Below, one piece after another: positions 53,853-63,522 of a stretch of 64,000 nucleotides of DNA. The stretch is from Arthrobacter woluwensis. Lineage in GTDB: Bacteria; Actinomycetota; Actinomycetes; Actinomycetales; Micrococcaceae. The notes beneath the pieces are model-generated. The model had not been told where the DNA came from and did no database searches. It saw only the letters and a list, made by a program, of their open reading frames with translations. Each line of letters starts with the position of its first letter. Position 1 is the first letter of the stretch. The translations under genes were made by a program, and so were the position numbers. The DNA is taken from positions 1,488,001 to 1,552,000 of the forward strand of contig NZ_FNSN01000003.1 in the NCBI RefSeq assembly GCF_900105345.1, given 5' to 3'.

Positions 53853-55382
53853 TCAGTACCCCAGGAAGGAATCGCTCTTCACCCGTCGGACGCCCGCGGC
53901 GCGCAAGGCACTCCGAAGGGTGGTGACGAAGTCCGGGGCGCCGGACACGAGCGCGTGCCGCCCCGCGGCGTCGGGCACCAATTCGGCGATCCGGGCGGCG
54001 CTGAAACGTTCGCTGCCCACGTGCTCGACGCCGTCGGGCAGCCGGGTTCCTTCGGGCAGGGGCGCGGAAGTCCGCAGCAGGATCCGCGCGCCGGAGCGGG
54101 CCAGAGCACCCAGGTAGGCGGCGTCGTCGACGTCCCGCACCGAGTAGAGGACCACCGTGTCCGGGAGAGACCCGGCGGGTGCGCCGTCCAGCATCCCCAC
54201 GAAGGGGGTGATCCCGATGCCGCCGGCCACCAGGAGCGCAGGGCGGTCCGACGGGCCGAGCAGGAACTCGCCCCCCGTACGGCTCAGGCGCAGCGCGGCG
54301 CCGGTCTCTAGGTCATAGAGGGCCTTCTTGGCGGGCGACGGCTGGCTGGGCAGACGCGTGGCGATACGGAGGACGCCGTCGCCGGCCGCGACCGGGCTGA
54401 ACACCCGCCGTGACGAACCGATGCCCGGCACCGGAATCGTCAGTTCCACATACTGGCCGGCGGCGAGACGTGCGTCGCCCGAGGCCTCGAACGTGAACTC
54501 CGTGATGTCCTTGCCCACGGGCCGGTGATCGAGGAACGTCACCACGCTGGACCCCTTGGGGCGCAGAGCGAACGCGAGGATGTTGCCCACCAGCAGGACG
54601 GCCTCCGGGGCGTTCGAGAGGATCACGGCGCCGAGCTGGAGGGAGAACGGCAGACTGAAGAGCAATCCCACCACGGCGCCCACCAGGATCCGCTGCCACC
54701 GTCGCGGCGGCAGCGTGAGCGGTTCACTGAGCATGAAGCAGGCGAAGAACACGGTGGCCTGACTGGTGAACCACAGCGCGGGGACGTCGGCCGCCGGCAT
54801 CCCGCGGCTCAGGGCGATGGAGACGGCCGTCAGCAGCGAGACGGCCAGGAAGGTCAGGGCCACCGGGAACTGCCCGGCCCGGTAGAGGACCAGCAGGCCC
54901 AGCGGCACCACGGCCCAGAGCAGCAGAGGCGACCCCACCCACCACGTGGCCGCGTTGAGGCCGGTCAGGGACACCACGAACGCGCCGAGTGCGGCGGGGT
55001 TGAACAGATGACGGCCTCGCCAGGCGAGAGCGTATTTCGACGCGGAGGCCAGCACGGCGGCCAGGGCCACGCCCAGTCCTTCCCGGAAGCCCGCCGCCGG
55101 CCAGAAGAGGAAGTACAGCAGTCCCGCAGTGACCAGCGACGAATCCCAGTAGGGGCGCATCCGGAACAGCAGAGCGCAGGCGCCGTTGGACAGCGCGGTC
55201 GCCGCAAGGCAGAGCATCAGGTGCAGGCACAGCTCGGGAACGCCGAACTCGGTCCAGCCGAGGGCGTCCAGAACGAGGCTGTAGACGATCAGGACGCCGA
55301 GGGACAACGCGACCACGCGGGTCATCGACAGGCGACCCAGAGGCCGGGTCACACGCTGCGTGACGCTCAGAAGTGCGGACAT
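53853..55382 (-). CDS. NqrB/RnfD-like membrane protein fused to an FNR-type reductase
   Basis: A 509-residue fusion. Residues about 15-285 form eight to ten helices with NqrB/RnfD marks (HLFNPAALGAF; FACFMLSEPLTLPP). Residues about 290-509 are a cytoplasmic flavin reductase: FAD site SRRVFSPV, NAD(P)H site GGIGITPFVGML and C-terminal SFLGY. No Fe-S ferredoxin domain follows, and no SGAT-type covalent FMN site is seen in the membrane part. It probably moves electrons from NAD(P)H across the membrane. ATG 55382 overlaps the apbE stop by one base (TGATG). Relatives are in flavin-based extracellular electron-transfer loci. Confidence 0.8.
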   Translation of the reverse strand: MSALLSVTQRVTRPLGRLSMTRVVALSLGVLIVYSLVLDALGWTEFGVPELCLHLMLCLAATALSNGACALLFRMRPYWDSSLVTAGLLYFLFWPAAGFREGLGVALAAVLASASKYALAWRGRHLFNPAALGAFVVSLTGLNAATWWVGSPLLLWAVVPLGLLVLYRAGQFPVALTFLAVSLLTAVSIALSRGMPAADVPALWFTSQATVFFACFMLSEPLTLPPRRWQRILVGAVVGLLFSLPFSLQLGAVILSNAPEAVLLVGNILAFALRPKGSSVVTFLDHRPVGKDITEFTFEASGDARLAAGQYVELTIPVPGIGSSRRVFSPVAAGDGVLRIATRLPSQPSPAKKALYDLETGAALRLSRTGGEFLLGPSDRPALLVAGGIGITPFVGMLDGAPAGSLPDTVVLYSVRDVDDAAYLGALARSGARILLRTSAPLPEGTRLPDGVEHVGSERFSAARIAELVPDAAGRHALVSGAPDFVTTLRSALRAAGVRRVKSDSFLGY

Positions 55383-56266
55383 CAGAACAAGCCTTCCAGG
55401 AAGTACTCGGAACCTTCGGCGTGCCCATCGCTGTGCACGGTCAGCCACTCGACGCCATAGCGCGCCGCCAGCTCGTGGCCGGGGACGAAGAACAGCGCCG
55501 TGGCGAGCCCGTCGGCCTGCAGGGCGTCGGGTGCCAGAACCCAGCTTGCCACCACTCGCCGCACGGGTTCGCCCGTCAGGCCATCCAGCACGTGGTGCAG
55601 CCCGCGCCCCCACGCACGGCGCGCGGTCCCGGAGGCCGCGAGCGCCTGCTGATGGACCGCGACGACGCCGATCGCCCGGCTGCCGTCGAACGGGCTCTCC
55701 AGCCCGATCCGGTCCGCCTCGGGGCCGGAGTGCCGGAGGTCACCGCCGGCGTCGACGAGGTAGTCGGACACCCCGGCGTCCCCGAGGATCCCGCAGACGA
55801 GGTCCACCAGAAGTCCCTTGCCGGCGGCTCCGATGTCCACCAGGACCGGGCCACTGGCCGTCACCGTGCGGTCCTCCCAGCGCGCATCCGGGCCCCAGGC
55901 GGGCGCGGCGACGGCCGGTCCATGCGGGGTCAGCGAGTAGGAGGCGTCGTAGCCGAGCCGCACGAGGGATTCGCCGATGAACGGGGTGACGGAGCCAGCA
56001 CTCAAGTCATGGAGCTCCCGGTACAGGCGTCCCAGGGGTGCCGCCTCGGCGGGGAGCGTCAGGGTCCGCTCGGCGCCGTCCGGGTCGACGGGCCCGGCGG
56101 CCCAGCGCGCCACTGCGGAGTCCGGGCGGAACCGGGACCACACGGCGTCGAACTCGTCGATCCGCTGCCGGATCCGCGACTCGATCCGGTCGGTGAGTCC
56201 CTCGGCTCTGATCCACCACCGCGTTCCGATGGCGTCGAATTCCAGGGGATTGGTCGTCACGGGCAT
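55382..56266 (-). CDS. apbE: FAD:protein FMN transferase ApbE
   Basis: A 294-residue enzyme that attaches FMN to Ser/Thr of target proteins outside the membrane. The FAD/Mg motif DIGAAGKGLLVDLV and DAGGDLRHSG are present, as is ADGLATALFF near the C-terminus. There is no signal peptide or lipobox at the chosen ATG (MPVTTNPLEF), which is unusual for an exported ApbE; a longer N-terminus is not supported because the FMN-binding gene ends 8 nt upstream. It lies between its likely substrate and the membrane reductase. Confidence 0.88.
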   Translation of the reverse strand: MPVTTNPLEFDAIGTRWWIRAEGLTDRIESRIRQRIDEFDAVWSRFRPDSAVARWAAGPVDPDGAERTLTLPAEAAPLGRLYRELHDLSAGSVTPFIGESLVRLGYDASYSLTPHGPAVAAPAWGPDARWEDRTVTASGPVLVDIGAAGKGLLVDLVCGILGDAGVSDYLVDAGGDLRHSGPEADRIGLESPFDGSRAIGVVAVHQQALAASGTARRAWGRGLHHVLDGLTGEPVRRVVASWVLAPDALQADGLATALFFVPGHELAARYGVEWLTVHSDGHAEGSEYFLEGLF

Positions 56267-56274
56267 ACGGGAAC

Positions 56275-56745
56275 TCAGCCCGCCTGCTTCTTGATGGCCT
56301 CCACGGCGTCGTTGAACCCGCCGCTGGTCAGGCTCGAACCGGCCACCCGGCTCACGTCGAGCTGGTCGATGCTCTTGCCCACGACCAGGTCCTTGATGCC
56401 CCCGGCGAACCGGTTCTGGAACAGCTGGGTGTTCGCGCTGGTCGGATGGGTGGCGATCTTGACGTCGCTGATCTTGCCGGAGGCGAGAGTGAGGGTGACC
56501 CCCACGGTCTCTTCGCCGTTGGGTGAGGTGTAATGTCCGTCCGCGCTGTAGGTGCCGTCCTTGTAGTGGCCGGCGGTGGCAGGAGCCCCACTGCTGCCCG
56601 CGGCACTCGACGCTCCGGACGTGGGGGACACGTCGGCGGTGGAGGTGCCCTGCTTCGCCGGGGCGCAGGCGGTGGCCGCGGCCAGCACGGCGAGTCCTGC
56701 GGCGGTGCCGGCCAGGATCTTCAGAGAAGGAGTGGAGGTGGTCAT
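56275..56745 (-). CDS. FMN-binding lipoprotein
   Basis: A 156-residue exported lipoprotein. Lipobox ATAC with Cys27, Ser/Thr-rich linker, then an FMN_bind domain (GHYKDGTYSADGHYTSPNGE onward). The flavinylation site usually reads SGAT-x-TS; here it reads AGSSLTSGGF (about 140), so Ser replaces the modified Thr. ApbE encoded next could attach FMN there. It is first in the three-gene unit, with AGGAG before ATG 56745. Confidence 0.85.
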   Translation of the reverse strand: MTTSTPSLKILAGTAAGLAVLAAATACAPAKQGTSTADVSPTSGASSAAGSSGAPATAGHYKDGTYSADGHYTSPNGEETVGVTLTLASGKISDVKIATHPTSANTQLFQNRFAGGIKDLVVGKSIDQLDVSRVAGSSLTSGGFNDAVEAIKKQAG

Positions 56746-56919
56746 CGATGCTCCTGAGGGGAAGAAGGGATGGAGACCCAGGGGGCTGGCTCCACCGTAA
56801 TTCGGCTTGCTGGGCGTATGTCCAGAGTTTCCTGAGAATGAATGCTCCATGTGGACAGACCTGTCCGGGGCTGTCCACATAGCGGGTTCATGCTTTTCCG
56901 CCGGGCAGGCCCCTCCCCG

Positions 56920-56925
56920 TAGGAT
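56920..56925 (+). promoter_or_regulatory. -10-like box of argS (TAGGAT)
   Basis: TAGGAT lies 6 nt before GTG 56932, giving a probable leaderless transcript of the argS-lysA-hom-thrC-thrB genes. Confidence 0.4.
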
Positions 56926-56931
56926 TGAGGG

Positions 56932-58581
56932 GTGACTCCCGAACAGCTTTCCGCAGCAATCACCGCATGCCTGAAGGACGCCGTCGCTGACGGCTCGATC
57001 AACCTCCCCGCCGAGGCGCTGGAGGCCGAGGTCCGTGTGGAGCGACCGAAGAACCGGGAGCACGGTGACTGGGCCACCAACGCCGCCATGCAGTTCGGGA
57101 AGCGCGCCGGCCTGTCGCCCCGCGACTTCGCCGCCATTCTGGCCGCGAAGCTCGAAGATGTGGACGGCGTCGCGTCGGTGGACATCGCGGGCCCCGGCTT
57201 CATCAACATCACCCTGGACGCCGGCGCCGCCGGCGAGCTGGCACGCACCATCGTCGAGGCAGGCGCCACCTACGGGAACAACGACGCGCTCGCAGGCCAC
57301 ACGGTCAACATGGAGTTCGTCTCCGCCAACCCGACCGGCCCGCTGCACATCGGACACACTCGCTGGGCGGCGCTGGGCGACTCCATCGCCCGCGTGCTCC
57401 GTGCCGCCGGCGCCGACGTCACCGCCGAGTACTACATCAACGACGCCGGCAGTCAGATGAACGTGTTCGCCAACTCGGTGCTGTCCCGCCTGCGGGGCCG
57501 TGACGTGCCGGAAGGAGGCTACCCCGGCCAGTACATCGTGGACCTGGGCCACGAGGTGCTCCGTGAACACCCCGCCATCCGCGAGCTGACCGATGAGGCC
57601 GCGCTGCCCATCATCCGCGAGGCCGCCTACCAGGCGCAGCTTGAGGACATCAAGCAGACGCTCGCCGATTTCGACGTGCATTTCGACGTCTACTTCTCCG
57701 AGCGGACCCTGCACGAGTCCGGCGCGCTCGAAGCCTCGGTGGACCGCCTGCGCGAGCAGGGCCACGTCTTCGACCAGGACGGCGCCGTCTGGCTGCGCAC
57801 CACGGACTTCACGGATGACAAGGACCGCGTCCTCATCCGTGCCAACGGCGAGCCCACGTACTTCGCCGCCGACGCCGCCTACTACCTCACCAAGAGGGAC
57901 CGCGGCTTCGAGGAGAAGATCTACCTGCTCGGCGCCGACCACCATGGCTACGTCAACCGCCTGAAGGCCATCGCGGCCTGCGCCGGTGACGATCCCGAGA
58001 AGAACATCGAGGTCCTCATCGGCCAGCTCGTGTCGGTGAACGGCGCGAAGCTGTCCAAGCGCGCGGGCAACATCATCGAGCTCAAGGACCTCATCTCCTG
58101 GCTCGGCAAGGATGCGGTGCGCTATTCGCTGGCTCGCTTCCCCGCGGATTCCCCCATCACGCTGGAGCCCGAGGTCCTCAAGAAGAACAGCAACGAGAAC
58201 CCCGTGTTCTACGTGCAGTACGCGCATGCCCGGTCCCGTGGCACGGCGCGCAACGCGGCGGCGGCCGGTGTGGACCGGAGCGAGTTCGACGCGTCGCTGC
58301 TGACCGATCCCACCGAGAACGAGCTGCTGTCCCAGCTGGGCAGCTTCCCGTCCATCGTGGCGAAGGCCGCCGAGCTCCGTGAACCGCACCGCATCGCCCG
58401 TCACCTCGAAGTCATCGCCGGGGCGTACCACCGCTGGTATGACGCCTGCCGCGTGACCCCGCAGGGCGACGAGGAAGTGACCACGGTCAACCGCACCCGC
58501 CTGTGGCTCAACGACGCCACGAGCCAGGTCCTCGCGAACGGCCTCGCCCTCCTCGGCGTCTCCGCCCCGGAGCGCATGTAG
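56932..58581 (+). CDS. argS: Arginyl-tRNA synthetase
   Basis: A 549-residue class I synthetase that charges tRNA-Arg. An N-terminal additional domain (1-100), HIGH motif NPTGPLHIGHTRWAALGDS (about 139-142), KMSKS-like GAKLSKRAGN (about 372) and the helical anticodon domain with DALR-like end are complete. GTG start. Its TAG overlaps the lysA GTG by one base; argS-lysA pairing is normal in Actinobacteria. Confidence 0.97.
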   Translation: MTPEQLSAAITACLKDAVADGSINLPAEALEAEVRVERPKNREHGDWATNAAMQFGKRAGLSPRDFAAILAAKLEDVDGVASVDIAGPGFINITLDAGAAGELARTIVEAGATYGNNDALAGHTVNMEFVSANPTGPLHIGHTRWAALGDSIARVLRAAGADVTAEYYINDAGSQMNVFANSVLSRLRGRDVPEGGYPGQYIVDLGHEVLREHPAIRELTDEAALPIIREAAYQAQLEDIKQTLADFDVHFDVYFSERTLHESGALEASVDRLREQGHVFDQDGAVWLRTTDFTDDKDRVLIRANGEPTYFAADAAYYLTKRDRGFEEKIYLLGADHHGYVNRLKAIAACAGDDPEKNIEVLIGQLVSVNGAKLSKRAGNIIELKDLISWLGKDAVRYSLARFPADSPITLEPEVLKKNSNENPVFYVQYAHARSRGTARNAAAAGVDRSEFDASLLTDPTENELLSQLGSFPSIVAKAAELREPHRIARHLEVIAGAYHRWYDACRVTPQGDEEVTTVNRTRLWLNDATSQVLANGLALLGVSAPERM

Positions 58582-60095
58582 TGAGCGGCGCGGATGTGAC
58601 AGGGGCCAGCCCGCTGGCCCCCGACTGGCTGCAGCTCCCGTCGGACCTCAACGCTTTGCACGCCCCGAGCTGGGCGCACGACGTCGAGCGGTCCGGCACC
58701 GGAGAACTCACGGTGGGCGGAGTGACGGTCAGTGCGCTCCAGGAGCAGTTCGGCACGCCGCTCTTCGTCCTCAGCGAAGGCGACTTCCGGGCTCGTGCGC
58801 GCGCCTTCCGCGACGCCTTCAACGAGGCCTTCGCCGACCTGTGCGGGGGAGTGGATGTCTACTACGCCGGCAAGGCGTTCCTGAGTGTGGAGGTCGCACG
58901 GTGGGTCCGCCAGGAGGGTCTCCGCCTTGACACCTGTTCGGGCGGAGAGCTGGCGGTCGCCCAGCGAGCCGGTTTCCCCGGTGAGCTGCTCGGACTGCAC
59001 GGCAACAACAAGTCGGCCGCCGAGATCAACCGCGCCCTGGACATGAACCTGGGCCGGATCGTGGTGGACAGCATCGACGAGCTGGAGCGCGTGGCCGGCA
59101 TCGTCCAGCGCCGGCGGGCCGAAGACGCCAAGAAGTCCGGTCATCAGGTGACCGCCAAGGTCATGCTGCGGCTCACCCCGGGCGTGCACGCGCATACCCA
59201 CGAGTTCATCGCCACGGCCCACGAGGACCAGAAGTTCGGTCTCTCCATGGCGCCGGGCACCGCGGAGGACGCGGAACTGCGCGGTATCGACCCGGCGTTG
59301 TCCGCGGCCGAACAGGCCGTGGACGCGGCCGTGGCGCTGGACGGCATCGAGCTTCTCGGCCTCCACTGCCACATCGGATCGCAGATCTTCGAGGCGGACG
59401 GCTTCGCGGTCGCGGCCCGGAAACTCCTCGGGTTCCATGACGCGATGCAGCGCAAGCACGGGATCGTCCTGCCGGAGATGGATCTCGGGGGAGGCCACGG
59501 GATCGCCTACACTCCGGTGGACACCCCGCGGCCGGTGTCCGAGATCGCTCAGGCGCTGGCCGGCGTCGTAGGGGAGACCTGCCGTGAGCTGGCCATCGAG
59601 TGCCCTCGCATCTCGATCGAGCCCGGGCGGGCGATCGTCGGCAGCACCACGTTCACGCTGTACGAGGTCGGCACCCGCAAGACCGTCCAGGTTGAGGCGC
59701 CGGACGATGCGGAGAGGACCTACCCGCGGCGCTACGTGTCCGTCGATGGCGGCATGAGCGACAACGCCCGTCCGGTGCTTTATGACGCCGACTATTCGGC
59801 CGCTCTGGCGAGCCGTTCCTCGGACGCGCCCGCTCAGTTGTCCCGAGTGGTGGGCAAACATTGCGAGAGCGGGGACATTGTTGTTAAAGATGTTTACCTG
59901 CCCTCGGACGTCAGCGCCGGTGATCTCCTGGCCGTGCCGGGGACCGGTGCCTACTGCTGGGCACTCGCGAGCAACTACAACTACCTGGCACGTCCGGGAG
60001 TGGTCGCGGTCTCTGACGGGACCGCCCGGTGGATCATTCGTGGGGAAACCGAGGAAGACCTCTTGAACCGAGACATGGGAGCCGGAGAGCTGTGA
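58581..60095 (+). CDS. lysA: Diaminopimelate decarboxylase
   Basis: The last step of lysine synthesis, meso-diaminopimelate to L-lysine. A PLP fold-type III enzyme of 504 residues: cofactor Lys in VYYAGKAFL (about 97), HIGSQIFE, EPGRAIVG and the C-terminal GAYCWALASNYNYL. The protein is somewhat longer than usual, with about 60 residues before the core. Start GTG 58581 overlaps the argS stop; its own TGA overlaps the hom start. Confidence 0.95.
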   Translation: MSGADVTGASPLAPDWLQLPSDLNALHAPSWAHDVERSGTGELTVGGVTVSALQEQFGTPLFVLSEGDFRARARAFRDAFNEAFADLCGGVDVYYAGKAFLSVEVARWVRQEGLRLDTCSGGELAVAQRAGFPGELLGLHGNNKSAAEINRALDMNLGRIVVDSIDELERVAGIVQRRRAEDAKKSGHQVTAKVMLRLTPGVHAHTHEFIATAHEDQKFGLSMAPGTAEDAELRGIDPALSAAEQAVDAAVALDGIELLGLHCHIGSQIFEADGFAVAARKLLGFHDAMQRKHGIVLPEMDLGGGHGIAYTPVDTPRPVSEIAQALAGVVGETCRELAIECPRISIEPGRAIVGSTTFTLYEVGTRKTVQVEAPDDAERTYPRRYVSVDGGMSDNARPVLYDADYSAALASRSSDAPAQLSRVVGKHCESGDIVVKDVYLPSDVSAGDLLAVPGTGAYCWALASNYNYLARPGVVAVSDGTARWIIRGETEEDLLNRDMGAGEL

Positions 60096-61423
60096 ACACC
60101 GACGTTGTGAACACCGACGTGAATGAGACCAAGACCCTCAAGGTCGCGCTCCTGGGGTGCGGCAACGTCGGATCCCAGGTGGCGCGCATCCTTCTCGAGG
60201 ACGCGGACACGCTGGCGGCCCGCACCGGCGCCCGGTTGGAACTCGTCGGCATCGGCGTCCGCACGATCGACGCGCCCCGTGACGTCGAGCTTCCCCGGGA
60301 GCTCTTCACCACCGACTCCGAGTCCCTCGTGGCCGGCGCCGATCTGGTCATCGAGCTGATGGGCGGCATCGAGCCCGCCCGCAGCCTGATCCTCTCCGCT
60401 GTCCGTCACGGCGCGTGCGTGGTGACGGGAAACAAGGCGCTGCTGGCTCAGGACGGCCCCACTCTCTACGAGGAGGCGGACAAGGCGGGCGTGCAGCTCT
60501 CCTACGAGGCCGCCGTCGCCGGTGCGATCCCGATCCTGCGTCCCATCCGCGACAGCCTCTCCGGTGACCGGATCACCCGCGTGCTCGGCATCGTCAACGG
60601 CACCACGAACTTCATCCTGGACCAGATGGACTCCACCGGCGCCCAGTTCGAGGACGCCCTGGCGGAGGCGCAGCGTCTCGGATATGCCGAGGCGGATCCG
60701 ACCGCCGATGTGGAGGGTCACGACGCCGCGGCCAAGGCGGCGATCCTGGCCGCGCTGTCCTTCCACACCCGCTTCTCCCTCGACGACGTGTACTGCGAGG
60801 GCATCACCAAGGTGAGCGCGACGGACATCGCCGCCGCCAAGGACGCCGGATTCGTCATCAAGCTGCTCGCCATCGCGGAGAAGCTGACGGACGACGCCGG
60901 CGACGAGGGTGTCAGCGTCCGTGTCCACCCGACGCTCCTGCCGCGGGAACACCCGCTGGCAGCTGTCCGCGGCGCGTTCAACGCCGTGTTCGTCGAGGCG
61001 GAGAACGCCGGCGAACTGATGTTCTACGGCCAGGGCGCGGGTGGCACTCCGACCGCGTCCGCCGTCCTGGGTGACCTCGTCTCCGCGGCACGCCGGATCG
61101 TGCTCGGCGGCCCCGGCCGCACCGAGACCACCACGGGCCATGTCCCGGCGCTGCCCATCTCGGCGAGCCGGACCAGCTATCACGTGGGTCTGCGCGTGGC
61201 GGACCAGCCGGGCGTCCTCGCCCGCATCGCCCAGGTTTTCAGCGACAACGGCGTGTCCATCGAACTGTTCCGGCAGAGCATCAGCAGCGCTGATCAGTCC
61301 GCCGAACTGCGGATCGTGACGCACCGGGCCAGCGAGGCCGACCTCGCGGCGACCGTCGCATCCATTTCTCAACTGGACGTCGTGCAGGACGTGACGTCCG
61401 TCCTCCGTGTGGAAGGTGTCTAA
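60092..61423 (+). CDS. hom: Homoserine dehydrogenase
   Basis: Converts aspartate semialdehyde to homoserine. 443 residues: NAD(P) motif GCGNVGSQVARIL, VTGNKALLA, AGAIPILRPIRDSL and a C-terminal ACT domain (SYHVGLRVADQPGVLARIAQ) expected to bind threonine for feedback. The 5' end holds a tandem 15-nt duplication starting with GTG (GTGAACACCGACGTT/G), so translation could begin at 60092 or 60107. Overlaps lysA by 4 nt. Confidence 0.95.
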   Translation: MNTDVVNTDVNETKTLKVALLGCGNVGSQVARILLEDADTLAARTGARLELVGIGVRTIDAPRDVELPRELFTTDSESLVAGADLVIELMGGIEPARSLILSAVRHGACVVTGNKALLAQDGPTLYEEADKAGVQLSYEAAVAGAIPILRPIRDSLSGDRITRVLGIVNGTTNFILDQMDSTGAQFEDALAEAQRLGYAEADPTADVEGHDAAAKAAILAALSFHTRFSLDDVYCEGITKVSATDIAAAKDAGFVIKLLAIAEKLTDDAGDEGVSVRVHPTLLPREHPLAAVRGAFNAVFVEAENAGELMFYGQGAGGTPTASAVLGDLVSAARRIVLGGPGRTETTTGHVPALPISASRTSYHVGLRVADQPGVLARIAQVFSDNGVSIELFRQSISSADQSAELRIVTHRASEADLAATVASISQLDVVQDVTSVLRVEGV

Positions 61424-62527
61424 GTGGCTCATCAGTGGCGCGGCGTGATCCGCGAATACGCCGAACGTCTCCCTGTCGACGAGAGCACCAGGGTCATCAC
61501 CCTGGGCGAGGGCGGCACTCCTCTGGTGCACGCCCAGAAGCTCTCCGAGCTCACCGGCAACACCGTCTACCTCAAGGTCGAGGGCATGAACCCGACGGGT
61601 TCGTTCAAGGACCGTGGCATGACGATGGCCATGACGGCCGCCGTGCAGGCCGGAGCGCAGGCCGTGGTCTGCGCCTCCACGGGCAACACCTCGGCCTCCG
61701 CGGCGGCGTACGCCACCTCGGCTGGTCTCCGCTGCGCCGTGCTGGTCCCCGAGGGCAAGATCGCGATGGGCAAGCTGTCCCAGGCCATCGCCCACGGCGC
61801 CACCCTGCTGCAGGTGGACGGCAACTTCGACGACTGCCTCGAGATCGCCCGCAAGCTGAATGAGGCGTACCCCGTGTTCCTGGTGAACTCGGTCAACCCG
61901 GCCCGCATCGAGGGTCAGAAGACCGGCGCCTTCGAGGTCGTCGATGCTCTGGGCGACGCCCCCGACATCCACGTGCTGCCCGTCGGCAACGCCGGCAACA
62001 TCAGCGCGTACTGGAAGGGTTACCAGGAGTACGCGGCACCGTACCAGTCCGCGACCGCCGGTGAACTGGCCGCCGTCGCCACGCGCACGCCCGCCATGTG
62101 GGGCTTCCAGGCCGCCGGCGCGGCGCCGTTCGTCGCCGGGCACCCGATCACGCACCCCGAGACGATCGCCACCGCCATCCGGATCGGCAACCCCGCCTCC
62201 TGGGACACCGCCGTCGCCGCGCGCGACGAGTCGGGCGGCCTCATCGAGGCCGTCACCGACGAGGAGATCCTCGAGGCCCACCGCTGGCTGTCCAGCAAGG
62301 AGGGCGTCTTCGTGGAGCCCGGCTCCGCGGCAGGTGTCGCCGGTCTGATCAAGAAGCACGCCGCGGGCGAGGTCCCCACGGGCAAGACCATCGTCATCAC
62401 CGTGACCGGCCACGGGCTCAAGGATCCCCAGTGGGCCCTCCGCACCGAGGACGGCAGCGATGTCTCCCCGGTCAAGGTGCAGAACGACGTGGTCTCCGTG
62501 GCCGCGGCCCTCGGCTTCGAAGGCTGA
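61424..62527 (+). CDS. thrC: Threonine synthase
   Basis: Makes threonine from O-phosphohomoserine. 367 residues of PLP fold-type II; the cofactor Lys is in [17 protein letters not shown] (about 61), the phosphate loop is [12 protein letters not shown], and the family C-terminus ([11 protein letters not shown]) is present. GTG 61424 directly follows the hom stop, so translation is coupled. Confidence 0.96.
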   Translation: MAHQWRGVIREYAERLPVDESTRVITLGEGGTPLVHAQKLSELTGNTVYLKVEGMNPTGSFKDRGMTMAMTAAVQAGAQAVVCASTGNTSASAAAYATSAGLRCAVLVPEGKIAMGKLSQAIAHGATLLQVDGNFDDCLEIARKLNEAYPVFLVNSVNPARIEGQKTGAFEVVDALGDAPDIHVLPVGNAGNISAYWKGYQEYAAPYQSATAGELAAVATRTPAMWGFQAAGAAPFVAGHPITHPETIATAIRIGNPASWDTAVAARDESGGLIEAVTDEEILEAHRWLSSKEGVFVEPGSAAGVAGLIKKHAAGEVPTGKTIVITVTGHGLKDPQWALRTEDGSDVSPVKVQNDVVSVAAALGFEG

Positions 62528-63499
62528 GTGTTGACGCCTCATCACGACGGCGGTGCGGCGTCCCTCGCCGCACTGCCGTCCGGTCTTTCCGTCACCGTCC
62601 GTGTCCCGGCGACGAGCGCGAACCTCGGCCCCGGTTATGACAGCCTCGGCCTGGCCGTCCAGCTCTTCGACACCGTGACGGTCGAAACCCTGGACTCCGG
62701 CGAACTGGAGTTCACGCTGTCGGGCGAGGGGACGGAGTCCGTGCCCCGCGACGGCAGCCACCTGGTCATCCGGTCCCTCGAAGCGGCCCTCGCCCAGCTC
62801 GGGCACCGCCACCAAGGTCTGCACCTGAGGGCCGAGAACGTCATTCCGCACGGACGCGGGCTGGGAAGCTCAGCCGCCGCCGTCGTGGCCGCAGCTCTGG
62901 CGGCGAACGGCCTGGTGCCGGAGGAGTCCCGCCGCGGGTCCGATTGGGTGCTGCAGTTCACGAGTGAGCTGGAAGGCCACCCGGACAACGTCGCGCCGGC
63001 GATCTTCGGCGCCCTCGCCCTCTCCTGGCAGGACGGGGCGGAGTTCCGCAGTGCCCGTGCCGAGGTGCACGCGGACGTGATCCCCGTCGTCGCGATCCCG
63101 GACTTCGAACTGTCCACGGAACTCGCCCGTACCCTGCTGCCGGCTCAGGTGGATCACCACGCGGCGGCCATGAACTCGGGACGGGCCGCGTTGCTCGTGG
63201 CCGCCCTGACGACGCAGCCGGATCTGCTCGTGCCGGCGACGCGGGACTATCTGCACCAGGACTACCGTGCGAGGGCCATGCAGCCCAGCGCGGATCTCAT
63301 CGCGGCCCTGCGCGAACGCGGCCACGCCGCCGTCGTATCCGGAGCCGGTCCCACGGTCATGACCCTCGCCCGTTCGACGGCAGAGGCCGCCGAGGTGGAG
63401 GAGTTCATCCGGCAGCGGGAATCCGTGGCGGTGTCGTGGCGTGTTCTGCGACCGGCGGTGGACCGTGAAGGTGCTAAAGTGGAAGTGCATCCGCGGTAA
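62528..63499 (+). CDS. thrB: Homoserine kinase
   Basis: A GHMP kinase that makes O-phosphohomoserine for ThrC. 323 residues; the ATP loop IPHGRGLGSSAAAVVAAAL (about 107-125), N-terminal ATSANLGPGYDSLGLA and C-terminal VVSGAGPTVMTL are present. The GTG directly follows the thrC stop. An intrinsic terminator begins inside its last codons. Confidence 0.95.
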   Translation: MLTPHHDGGAASLAALPSGLSVTVRVPATSANLGPGYDSLGLAVQLFDTVTVETLDSGELEFTLSGEGTESVPRDGSHLVIRSLEAALAQLGHRHQGLHLRAENVIPHGRGLGSSAAAVVAAALAANGLVPEESRRGSDWVLQFTSELEGHPDNVAPAIFGALALSWQDGAEFRSARAEVHADVIPVVAIPDFELSTELARTLLPAQVDHHAAAMNSGRAALLVAALTTQPDLLVPATRDYLHQDYRARAMQPSADLIAALRERGHAAVVSGAGPTVMTLARSTAEAAEVEEFIRQRESVAVSWRVLRPAVDREGAKVEVHPR

Positions 63500-63522
63500 A
63501 TCCGCAGTGGATGCCACTTTTT
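63476..63522 (+). terminator. Intrinsic terminator of the thr operon
   Basis: AAAGTGG and GCATCC pair with GGATGC and CACTTT, with an inner GCGG/CCGC stem and a TTTTT run at 63518-63522. It begins within the thrB coding end. Confidence 0.85.
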
